This document shows positions 11,540 through 22,100 of a stretch of 64,000 nt of DNA, piece after piece. The translations under genes and the position numbers were made by a program. Below the pieces are notes generated by a model that was not told the origin of the DNA, made no database searches, and was given only the letters and a program-made list of their open reading frames with translations. Every line of letters starts with the position of its first letter. Positions within the stretch are counted from its first letter, which is position 1. Source of the stretch: Nematopogon swammerdamellus. Taxonomy: Eukaryota > Arthropoda > Insecta > Lepidoptera > Adelidae. The DNA is taken from the NCBI GenBank assembly GCA_946902875.1, contig OX336343.1, positions 14,753,361 through 14,817,360 on the forward strand, in the 5' to 3' direction.

Positions 11540-12443
11540 ATATCATCAATACTAATAATAAATCTGTAAGGGATGGTCATGGAGTAAGTTACTTTGTTTT
11601 AGGAAATATTGAGTTTGTAGCCTCTATGTATGATACTAATGCTAAATTGACGATTTTTAGAAATCTTTTCTGTATGTATGTATGTATGTATGTTCCTCCA
11701 TAACTCTTAAAGCCATAATCCGAATTTGATGAAACTTAGTACAAGCCCATTTTACTATACGGGACACAGGATAGGCTTACTAAAATTCACTTCCGGCTAC
11801 GCTAAGATGTGGCTCCCATACAAATCGAATTGTTCCAAGCGCCGAAATAATGGGCGGCGCGGCGCGGAGGGGGTTAGTAGCGCGTCTCGCGGAGACTGGC
11901 ACCCCGGCGGCGGCGAAGGCGCGGGACGCGGCGCGGGGTGCGGTCTAGCGGAGCGCGGTGTGTGTGTGTATGCATTGTCTCGGCAGAGTTTCTTATATTT
12001 TAATTCGATTCTTAATATTATGAAGGTTAACTTCGTTAGGTATCTATTTGATTAATTTTAGGTGCAAACCTATGTAAAAGTGTTATTGCGAGTCGATGTT
12101 AGCGGATATTTATTTAACTGAAGTTCCTATTTGATTTAAGTTAATTGATCGTATGTTTATTATATTGTACGTAGTGTAGTATGCGCGGTATATTAGCGAA
12201 GAGATTCTTAATTTTACCCGATTACGGCGAAGCGAAAAGGAGAGTTATGTTTTTGACCGGTATGTATGTATGTATGTATGTTCAAATGTTCCCTCATAAT
12301 AACTTCCAAACTACTTATCATAATTTGACAAATGAGGTATCGTTGGATGCGTCTTGACCGTACGCTGGTCGTCAAGACGCATCCAACGTCTATAGGCTAT
12401 AGGATATGGCGCCCTCTAGAGGACATAAGTAATGATAAAAAAT
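11540..12443 (+). repeat. RTE-type interspersed repeat with GC-rich insert
   Basis: The block from AATAAATCTGTAAGGGATGG through (TATG)n at 11675-11694 and CGGGACACAGGATAGGCTTA is the reverse complement of 31190-31420, so the two are copies of one family. A very GC-rich stretch (11850-11965) interrupts it. A second (TATG)n lies near 12262-12282. It ends at the GCCCGCGGCTTCGCTCGCG motif. Confidence 0.65.
12341..12388. repeat. Perfect 18-bp inverted repeat hairpin
   Basis: CGTTGGATGCGTCTTGAC at 12341-12358 is followed, after 12 bases, by its exact reverse complement at 12371-12388. Stable hairpin; role unknown. Confidence 0.9.
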
Positions 12444-14210
12444 TGCCCGCGGCTTCGCTCGCGTGAAATTCGTATTTCAAAGGAAGAAAGTAAGTAACTA
12501 AGGGCGAGCTGGGTTCAGGTAAACGATAAACCGTCTCGAAGAAAGTGAGTAACTTTTTGAGGTCGAAGGCGAAGTTGCGTTCAGGAAGACGATAAACCTT
12601 CTCGAAGACAGTAAGTAACTATGGGCGAGGCCGAAGGCCGAGCTTCGTTCAGGAAGAGGATAAACCATCTTTAAGAAATTAAGTAACAAAGGGCGAGGCC
12701 GAAGGCCGAGCTGCGTTCAGGAAGAGGATAACCTTTTCGAAGAAAGTACGTAATTATGGGCGAGGCCGAAGGCCGAGCTGCGTTCAGGATGAGGGTAAAC
12801 TTTTCGAAGAAAGTAAGTAACAGAGGGCGAGGCTGATGGCGGAGCTGCGTTCAGGAAAACGATAAACCTTCTCGAAGACAGTAAGTAACTATGGGCGAGG
12901 CCGAAGGCCGAGCTGCGTTCAGGAAGAGGATAACCTTTTCGAAGAAAGTAAGTAACAGAGGGCGAGGCCGAAGGCCGAGCTGCGTTCAGGAAGACGATAA
13001 ACCTTTTCGAAGACAGTAAGTAACTATGGGCGAGGCCGAAGGCCGAGCTGCATTCAGCATGCGGGTAAACTTTTCGAAGAAAGTAAGTAACAGAGGGCGA
13101 GGCTGATGGCGGAGCTGCGTTCAGGAAAACGATAAACCTTCTCGAAGACAGTAAGTAACTATGGGCGAGGCCGAAGGCCGAGCTGCGTTCAGGAAGAGGA
13201 TGACCTGTTCGAAGAAAGTAAGTAACAGAGGGCGAGGCCGAAGGCCGAGCTTCGTTCAGGAAGACGATAAACCTTTTCGAAGACAGTAAGTAACTATAGG
13301 CGAGGCCGAAGGCCGAGCTGCGTTCAGGAAGACGATAAATTCTCGAAGACAGTAAGTAACTATGGGCAAGGCCGAAGGCCGAGATGTGTTCAGGAAGAGG
13401 ATAAACCTTTTCGAAGAAAGTAAGTAAGAAAGAAGTTACTTTCTTCGAGAAGATTTATGGTCTTCCTGAACGCAGCTCGGCCTTCGGACTCGCCCTCGGT
13501 TACTTACATTCTTCGAAAAGGTTATCCTCTTCCTGAACGCAGCTCGGCCTTCGGCCTCGCCCTTTGTTACTTACTTCTTAAAGATGGTTTATCCTCTTCC
13601 TGAACGCAGCTCGGCCTTCGGCCTCGCCCATAGTTACTTACTGTCTTCGAAAAGGTTTATCGTCTTCCTGAACGCAGCTCGGCCTTCGGCCTCGCCCTCT
13701 GTTACTTATTTTCTTAGAAAATGTTATCCTCTTCCTGAACGCAGCTCGGCCTTCGGCCTCGCCCATAGTCACTTACTGTCTTCGAGAAGGTTCAGTTTTC
13801 CTGAACGCAGCTCGGCCTTCGGCCTCGCCCTCTGTTACTTACTTTCTTCGAAAAGTTTACCCTCATCCTGAACGAAGCTCGGCCTTCGGCCTCGCCCATA
13901 GTTACTTACTTTCTTCGAAAAGGTTATCCTCTTCCTGAACGCAGCTCGGCCTTCGGCCTCGCCCTTTGTTACTTACTTTCTTATAGATGGTTTGTCCTCT
14001 TCCTGAACGCAGCTCGGCCTTCGGCCTCGCCCATAGTTACTTACTGTCTTCGAGAAGGTTTATCGTCTTCCTGAACGCAACTCCGCCTTCGGCCTCAAAA
14101 AGTTACTCACTTTCTTCGAGACGGTTTATCGTTTACCTGAACCCAGCTCGCCCTTAGTTACTTACTTTCTTCCTTTGAAATACAAATTTCACGCGAGCGA
14201 AGCCGCGGGC
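12444..14210. repeat. Large foldback array of roughly 65-bp units
   Basis: Both ends carry GCCCGCGGCTTCGCTCGCG (inverted at the right end). Between them the left arm (to about 13425) holds some 14 tandem units of the type GAGGCCGAAGGCCGAGCTGC, GTTCAGGAAGACGATAAACC, TTCTCGAAGAAAGTAAGTAA. The right arm (from about 13434) carries the same units inverted, somewhat fewer. Units with ACTATGGGCGAGG and with CAGAGGGCGAGG alternate, giving a higher-order period near 130 bp. Frames inside are by-products. A one-armed relative lies at 31429-31900. Confidence 0.92.
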
Positions 14211-14450
14211 AAAAGCTAGTATATCATAAAACTGTAAATTTATAGGATCACTCTCTGTAGGTCTGTCTGTCTGTCCGTCTGTCACAGCTTATTTTCTCCG
14301 AACGAAAAAAGTAAAAAAATTGTACATCTATATACTATGTACCGATTTTAAACTTTTTTCGTTCGAGTTTGATGACCCAATCACGGACGTATAGCGTTAA
14401 ATAAACGAATTTAGATTTTGGAGGTCAAATTTGAAAGCAAAATTATTTTT
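14211..14450 (-). repeat. Interspersed element fragment with TCTG/TCCG run
   Basis: It matches 36770-36960 in the opposite orientation, including GTTTGATGACCCAATCACGG and CACAGCTTATTTTCTCCGA. It is part of a GGAACCCTAAAA-ended family. Confidence 0.6.
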
Positions 14451-14690
14451 TACTAGCTGTGCCCGCGGCTCCGCCCGCTCTCATATTTCACTTCACTGCT
14501 AACCTCATAAGCCATTTAGCGTGATAGTAAGTAGCCTATAGTTGATGGGAAGAATCAAGCTATCCGTAGAATTTTGTTTTATTAAAATCGGTTCAGTGGT
14601 TCTCGAGTTATAAGCGGACAGACAGACACTCAGACACTCAGACAGAAAGCAGACGTTGGATTTTATTATAGGTAAGGATTGCAAGTAGAT
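14451..14690 (+). repeat. RTE-type 3' repeat (TAGCTGTGCCCGCGGCTCCG)
   Basis: It begins ACTAGCTGTGCCCGCGGCTC and continues through AAATCGGTTCAGTGGTTCTC and a short (CAGACACT) run, a widespread lepidopteran repeat end. Confidence 0.6.
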
Positions 14691-14908
14691 CATGTGACAT
14701 ATCAATGGAAAGGGCTTATTATAAGAATAACATTTTTTTTTTATAATTTTAAAATGCATATTTTATCTGCTAAACTACGGAGTCTAAAAATAGGGAATAT
14801 AGGGCATGTCTTATAGTTTACAGAAAAGCCTAAACGAAAATCCTAAGTCTTAAAGAATAGTACGGAACCCTCTTCACTTGAGTTCGACTCGCACTGACCG
14901 CTTTTTTG
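14691..14908 (-). repeat. GGTTCCGTA-family fragment, minus strand
   Basis: The minus strand reads GCGGTCAGTGCGAGTCGAAC then GAGGGTTCCGTACTA, the 5' end of the element seen complete at 39148-39593. Confidence 0.6.
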
Positions 14909-15360
14909 TATCAATATAAGTAGAGTGATCTCTTCCGCATTACTAACTTACACAATTCAAACCTCAACAGAGCTCCAGGGGACGTTTCCTGCGGTCTTCC
15001 GTTATATTTTCTGTGTAATTTCCAATTTGCGTATTTCCCTTTTCTGTTCGTATCGAAATGAAATTAGGCTCTTAGTTAGCTCCCCACTGAGAGGGCGGAG
15101 TACAGACGGGCGCGCCGCCTGGCCGGAATGATTGTCTGTCATGCCTGCGTATTGTCTGTAGAGAATTACATGTATTGGTATTCCAGCTTTTACTGTCCAA
15201 TTAGCTATATTGCGTTACTATTCGTGAGCAATTCTATGTTTTGTTGCTCTTATTATTCTATCTACCATTTTCTATTCCTTTGATAACCTTTATTCTGCTA
15301 TCGTATTAATTGTTCTACCATCTTGTAGTAGGGTTTGGTGACGATTGTGGTCATTTTTAT
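14909..15360. other. Unassigned sequence upstream of SLC26
   Basis: No exon, promoter motif or repeat recognised; a 5' UTR exon of the transporter could lie here or further upstream but nothing marks it. Confidence 0.3.
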
Positions 15361-15484
15361 ATCAGTGTAGCCGGCATGACTTCAGGGAGGCACTGACGTG
15401 GCACCAAGTTCCCCCGGTGGTATGGGCTGACATCACGGATGTTGTAGGCGATGTAGCCAACCGTGTCAGTTTACATAAAAAAAA
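15361..15484 (+). repeat. SINE family B, 3' fragment
   Basis: It runs from ATCAGTGTAGCCGGCATGAC to GATGTAGCCAACCGTGTCAG and a poly(A), the terminal third of the SINE. Confidence 0.75.
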
Positions 15485-15617
15485 ATTGCGATCCAAGCTT
15501 CTAAAGTGAACAAAAGAATACAATGCTTTGGTATTGTACCTTTAACAATCGAGGAGACGGAATCTGTATCAATAAAGTTTCCAGCCATCCGTATAATTAA
15601 AATCTTTGATTCAAGAG

Positions 15618-15621
15618 TGTT

Positions 15622-15650
<29 letters not shown>
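15618..15650 (+). repeat. (AAC)n microsatellite
   Basis: About ten AAC units, some 340 bases upstream of SLC26 coding exon 1. Confidence 0.95.
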
Positions 15651-15653
<3 letters not shown>

Positions 15654-15991
15654 CAATGATAAGGCCACGTTCGCCTCTTTAGAATTGGACAGACATAATG
15701 GAATAATGTGTATGACTCCGACCAATAATGAAGAACTAATCCGATCACCATCACAAAATGTAACAAAAATATGTAACTGGATATCTCAGTATGCGTTTTA
15801 AAAATGTCGTACTGTGCTGTGACCATTTAGAATGACCGCAATGAAGTGGTGTTGCCAGTTTCACCCCCCGAGGAGATGCCACTGACTTAAAATTATTTTT
15901 CTCTGTAAATGATTTTAGAACAATAAATATTAGCATGATTATTGCTCTAAATGCAACAGAAAATTAACGTTTTGATTTTTTTTTGTTGCAG

Positions 15992-16109
15992 TGACGGATT
16001 CGAACTCGGACAAGATCTCATGGATGGACAGCACGCGTATGAGCATGCGCCGGAAGTTCACTCGCAAGACACTGCACAAGCGACTGCCCGTCTGCTCTTG
16101 GCTCCCCAA
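15992..16109 (+). CDS. SLC26 coding exon 1 (N-terminal cytosolic tail)
   Basis: The acceptor is a T-rich tract ending TTGCAG; the donor is GTCAGT after CCCCAA. It encodes a polar, basic tail (TDSNSDKISWMDSTRMSMRR) leading into LHKRLPVCSWLPK, the segment that precedes the first membrane helix in SLC26 proteins. The exon opens with the last two bases of a codon, TG, which would read ATG if the previous exon ends in A. Continued reading past the donor soon hits a stop, which supports the splice. Confidence 0.88.
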
Positions 16110-19100
16110 GTCAGTGCTGTCTTGTCTTTTCTACTTTGAATTGTCTTCTCTTTGTCTTTATAAAACCGCGGAGATTTTATAAGGACGAAATGATATTTTA
16201 CGCATGCAATGAAATGCAAGAAAAATCCACCACGCTGATCAAAAACAGAAACGTCGATCCCTCGTTGGGACAGCTCGATCCTTTCTTGTTGAAATTCGGT
16301 AAACGTTTGTTGCTCCGCAACTGCCTTCCGGCGAGTGTAAATCCCGAATCCTAAATATAAGTAACTACCTACAGCAATTAAAACGAAGTCTGGTGGTCTT
16401 TAAACGCTGTAAAAGGTAGTAGACAGACCAGCAACAGTTAGGAAATCTGCTGGCGGCATGCCGCCTTACCGAGCGTGGTTTTGCGAGGAGATGTGAATTT
16501 GGCTTTGTCGACTGCTCCATATTGGTTCCTCGGCACAACCACCCATGCTGGTGTTAATATTTTTTTTAGATATAGTAATAATGGAATGCAGAAGTATAAT
16601 TATTTGGGAGAAAGTTAAAGTGAAATAGTAATCTACAATAAATAAATTATTTCTAATTCCAGATACAACACGGAGACAGCTGTTGGCGATCTGATCGCTG
16701 GAATTACTGTCGGCCTGACTGTCATACCGCAGTCGCTGGCTTACTCAAACATAGCTGGCCTACCGGCTCAGGTAATATTTCTATTTCACATATTCAGTAA
16801 ATGTCTACTGCATTATCTAACGAAGTATAGATGCGGCCTTACACATTATGTACATTTTTACTTAAATGAAATGAATGGAACTTACTTAAAAGAAATGCTA
16901 TTCCATGTTCGATGATCATCAATCTCCTGATATTTCATTATATTGTTCTAATATGAATTGACCACAGCACATGTAAGTTTATTTCAATCTGTTTCGTGTA
17001 ATGTTAGTATTATGTATAGTAGTATAGTATATTTAGTGCACTCAAACAGAACTACAGGCAATAGGTAACACATGAATTCCTCTAGACATTTTCTACCAGT
17101 ATACCTTTGGGGTATGATAGCTGTTAGGTGAGTGGCGGAAACAAACATACATAAGACGAGATAGTAATACAATATATATAAAATAAACGTAAATATTAAT
17201 ATTTACGTACGACATAGATATAATATGTATCAGATATATGCATAGGTAAGGATACATTAAATATATATACCATTTGAATAAATATTTACTAACTCTGAAA
17301 CTAGGAAACAAGTTTCGATGAAGGGAAAAGTAACAAGGCCAGGAAGTGTTTCTTTTTAAATTACTTCGAAAGTGCGAATGGAAGAAGAGATACGGAGATT
17401 GACAGCTGAGATGTTAGTGGAATGGGAAGGAATAGTCAACTGCACCAAGTTTTCGTTTGACCTTAACGATAGCCCGTGAGAACTGAAGAAGGAGAATCTA
17501 TCACTGAAGTGTTTAGGGGCATTAGGGTAGAACAGTGTGGAGTAAAGAAGTAATAATACTTGAGTATTCCTGCGGAGTTGGAAATCAAGCCACTGTAAAT
17601 GATTTTGAAAATTAGATATATGATCAAGCTTGCACAAATCAAATATTTCGGATACATAAGTTGAGAAGTCGATCAAGTTTGTTAAGTAGCTCTTCAAGCA
17701 CCTGTGCAGTTGCAGGACATCAGCGTAAAGATGGTAATGACACATTAACAACTCTACAATAGTATTGTTGAAGACTGAGAAAAGTAAGGGAGAAATTGTG
17801 CCGCCTTGTGGCACGCCCGCGCTTATGTTACACCAGGAGCAGGCATTGTCAACTCAGACACTTGCTGATTGCCACTTAGATGTAAAGAGAACCAATAAAG
17901 TAACGACTGCAACTTAATAAGAGAAAGGAGAGGAAAATGTCGTGATCGACAGAATTAAAGGTGCTGCTGAAGTCTAGTAACACTAGGAGAGTAAATTGTC
18001 TTTCATCCATCGCAAAGCAAAATGTCATCGGTGATTTTGAAAAGGGCAGCAGCAGTGCTAAGCGGTGGACGAAATCCAGACTGGAAAGAGTCAAGGAGAT
18101 TGTTTGAGGATGGTTAACTGATGGTTCATGTTCATGAACTTTAGATAGGAATGGTAGAATAGAGATAGGTAGGTACTCACTAAATTGAGTAACGTTGTTT
18201 GGGTAACGGGATGACGTAAGCCCTTTTCCACGAGTTTGAGAAACAACCCGACCTTAGAGAAACATTTATGATGTGAGAGTATAGACATAATTTTAAATCA
18301 GTGCTTACGGTTGCCTCAAGGAAAGCCATTATTTTCGATAATAATTGCTGTATCTACAACACTATTCGTACTGAAACTAATACAATTTGCAGAAGTACTC
18401 AAATATCGTTTCCTCTCTCTAGCACGGTCTATACGGGTCGTTCATCGGATGTTTCATCTACATCATCCTGGGAGGGTGTCGCGCCGTGCCTGTGGGCCCC
18501 ACTGCAATCGCGTCACTGCTGACCTTCCAGGCAGCTGGTGGCGTGGTGGAGAAGGCCATCCTGCTCAACTTCCTCAGCGGCTTCGTTGAACTCCTTATGG
18601 GCATTCTAGGACTAGGTAAGGTTTCTTGAGACTACTGTCTAAATAGGAAATTCAGGTGCCACATAAAATCAACTAAATATTATCAAATTAAAAATCAGGA
18701 AGTGATCTGCTCTAGATCATGAATATATGATGGTTTTAACGATTTTCTCTTCTTTAAAGCATAGGGCTCACCCATATATTATATATTATACAGGGTGGCC
18801 CAGTTATAGTGGTCCAAAATTTTTTTTTAGATGGAGGTCATCATGTTGACTCATTTAAAAAAAAACATTAGTTCCGCGAAAATCAATAGTTTAGAAGTTA
18901 TGATTTTTTAAACCTTTTTTGAAATTTCTCTATTTTAGTCACATTAACCGCTCTAGTTGGATATCTATTCCACAAAATCGAATAAAATTTGGTATGGAAC
19001 TAGAGGAGACATGTAGCTAGTACGTAATGAATAGTTTTTAGGTTTACTCCTAGACTGTACTGTTGCTATAGCCCTTTCAGTGAATTTTTGTTCAGTTTAC

Positions 19101-22100
19101 ATTAAAATTGATTAATTTTTGAAAAATCACTGTGCAAAAAAAAGTACTACCGGAGATTTGTCCATGCCCTTAAAAACTACCTATACATATCACAATTCTG
19201 CAGACCAAAAATTTTAGTGGTTTTACAATTGTAACATATTCAAAATTAACATCATTTGTACAAAGTCACTGCAATAAAAAGTGACGATTACCTTAATTTT
19301 TAAAATCTAATTTTTTTCACAACGTTAGTTAAACTACAATTTCACATTATTCACAAACCTGTCTCTAACAGCGCTAATCTACACGTAAAAAACTGTTTAG
19401 TAAAGTTTAAAAAAAAAAAAAGATTTAAAAAATTAAGGTAATCGTCACTTTTTATTGTAGTGACTTTGCACACATTATGTTAATTTTGAATATGTTACAA
19501 TTGTTACACCACTACAATTTTTGGTCTGGAGAATTGTGATATGTATAGGTAGTTTTTGAGGGGTATGGGCAAATCTCAGCTAGTACTTTTTTTTTCAGAG
19601 TGATTTTTCAAAAATGAATAAATTTTAATGAAAACTGAATTTTTTTCACTACGTTAGTTCAACTATAATTTCACATTATTCACAAACCTTTCTCTAACAG
19701 CGCTAATCTACACATGAAAAACTGTTTAGTAATGTTTAAAAATAAAAAGATTTAAAAATTAAGGTAATCGTCACTTTTTATTGTAGTTACTTTGTACACA
19801 TTATGTTGATTTTGAATATGTTACAATTGTTACACCACTACAATTTTGGTTCTGAAGAATTGTGATATGTATAGGTAGTTTTTAAGGGCATTGGCAAATC
19901 TTCGGTAGTACTTTTTTTGCACAGTGATTTTTCAAAAATTAATCAGTTTTAATGTAAACTGAACAAAAATTCACTGAAAGGGCTATAGCAACAGTACAGT
20001 CTAGAAGTAAACCTAAAACTATTCATTACGTACTAGCTACATGTCTCTTCTACTTCTATATAAAATTTTATTCGATTTTGGGGAATAGAATGTCCAACTA
20101 GAGCGGTTAATGTGACTAAAATAGAGAAATTTCAAAAAAAGTTTAAAAAAATCATAACTTTTAAACTATTGATTTTCGCACAACTAATGTTTCTTTTAAA
20201 TTAGTCAACATAATGTCCTCCATCTAAAAAAAAATTTTGGACCACTATAACTGGGCCACCCTGTATATATCTTATTCACTTTTTGAGTGATTCTCTCAAC
20301 ATGTATGTATTTGAATCATAGTTTTAATTTGTAATTGTTCTATTGCAGGTTTCCTCATAGACTTCGTGTCGGGGCCCGTGTCCTCAGGGTTCACGTCGGC
20401 TGTGGCTCTAATGATCGCGACCTCGCAGATTAAGGACGTGCTGGCCATCAATGTCACGGGTACCACTTTCGTCCAGCAGTGGATCTCCATCTTCTCCAAT
20501 ATTCACTCCACCTCACCCTGGGATCCCGTTCTTGGAGTCATTTGCATCGCTATTCTGCTTATGATGAGGGTAAGACGTTTATCAACTTTGTATCTGCTCT
20601 TAAGTGAAGGATTTGTTTATGAGGACCCAAATAATTCTAATGATTGTGAAAGAAGAACGCAAAAAGGGTACGTACGACAGGCGGCTCAGACAGAAGAAAA
20701 CAGTGTCTCATGTGCCGTTTTGGTGTCTTAATGGAACTTTAGTTTGGTGATTAATAATAAAAACATTTTTCAGAAAATCGGCATGACCAAAATCGGGCCA
20801 TCCGACGACCACTTGAAGAACAAAAAGCACAAGATCATCAACAAGTGTCTCTGGCTTATCGGTACCTGCAGGAACGCCATCGTCGTTGTCATCGGCGGTG
20901 TTATGGGCTACATGTTCGTGCGTGATGGCAGCGACTCTCCGGTCAAGCTCATGGGTAATAATGACGCTTTCATTTTACTTTAATTTTGACCAGAAGTCAT
21001 ATTGGAGAACATTCACGACCCGAATATTTTTTTTTACAGTTTACAAAAATTTTAATGTAGTTGTGAATTACTTACTTTTTATGGTTCCGTATCCATACGT
21101 CTGTCTGTCCATTCGTCCGTCCGTCCGAGGGCTGTATCTTTTGAAACGTAATCGGTAAGCAAGCCGGTTGAAATTTTCACAGAATATGTGTTATTTATTA
21201 TGGATGTACATACATACATACATACCATACGCTGTATCCTAACAATCAGGGTAATCGGAGTTGTGCTGCAGGTACTCTTGAAAATTACATTAATTATTAT
21301 TAATTTGATTATTTTATGTCAGCGGATGTTCCAACAAATCAAATAACCAAAAAGTTAATAAATTAAGAGTACCCATACACTTTAAATAATAGATCGGTAT
21401 ATATTCAAATTCAAATTCAAAATATTTTATTCAGAAAACATAAAACAAGAAAAATTTTTAAAATTTTTATAAGATAATAAAATAAAATAGAAATAAATTA
21501 TAAATAAATTATAAATTATAACTTATGTTTGGTGAATGGGTATCAGGCACGGCTTACGTCTCCCATAACCGGGAAAACACTGATTTTAAGCCTGACCCTA
21601 AAGATAAATATACATTAATATGAATTGCGAACAGCATAGGTACTTACAGCTAAAACGAAAAGAAAATATTTACAAAAACAAGATAAACAAAACATATTAT
21701 GACTACAAACAAAACATACCTATTATACATTATCAACAACCACCACTATTATAAAAAAATTGAACTAGACTATACAGACTAAACTAAACAGACTAAACTA
21801 ACCAAAGTTAAACAAACAAAACAAAACAATTATGTAACTAATGAAAATGTACAAGGCACCCAAGAGAGGCTATAGATGTCTCTGTTTAGACAGCAGGAAC
21901 AGTTTGTACGCTCGTTTGAAATGGTTTCTATAGATGATTTCCTTTATAGGAGGAGGTATATATTCTTTATTGAACACCAATTTATACAAAATAGGCACAA
22001 TAGGTGAGCTTAATGCCGTGAGGCATTCTATTATAACCAACCTTTGGGATGTGGGAGAAGTATACGCAGGCGAACAAGAATAGTTTGTGGCAATGTATTA

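Noticed and set aside
13584..13871. 95-codon frame in the foldback array (and 31663-31890)
   Set aside because: Translation of the 65-bp tandem unit; no start, family or splice support.
17093..17311. Hydrophobic tyrosine/isoleucine-rich minus frame in intron 2
   Set aside because: AT-rich low-complexity sequence (TATA/ATAC runs); resembles a membrane protein only by composition.
20366..20731. 121-codon frame extending past SLC26 exon 4
   Set aside because: The first 68 residues are exon 4; beyond the GTAAGA donor the frame is intronic.
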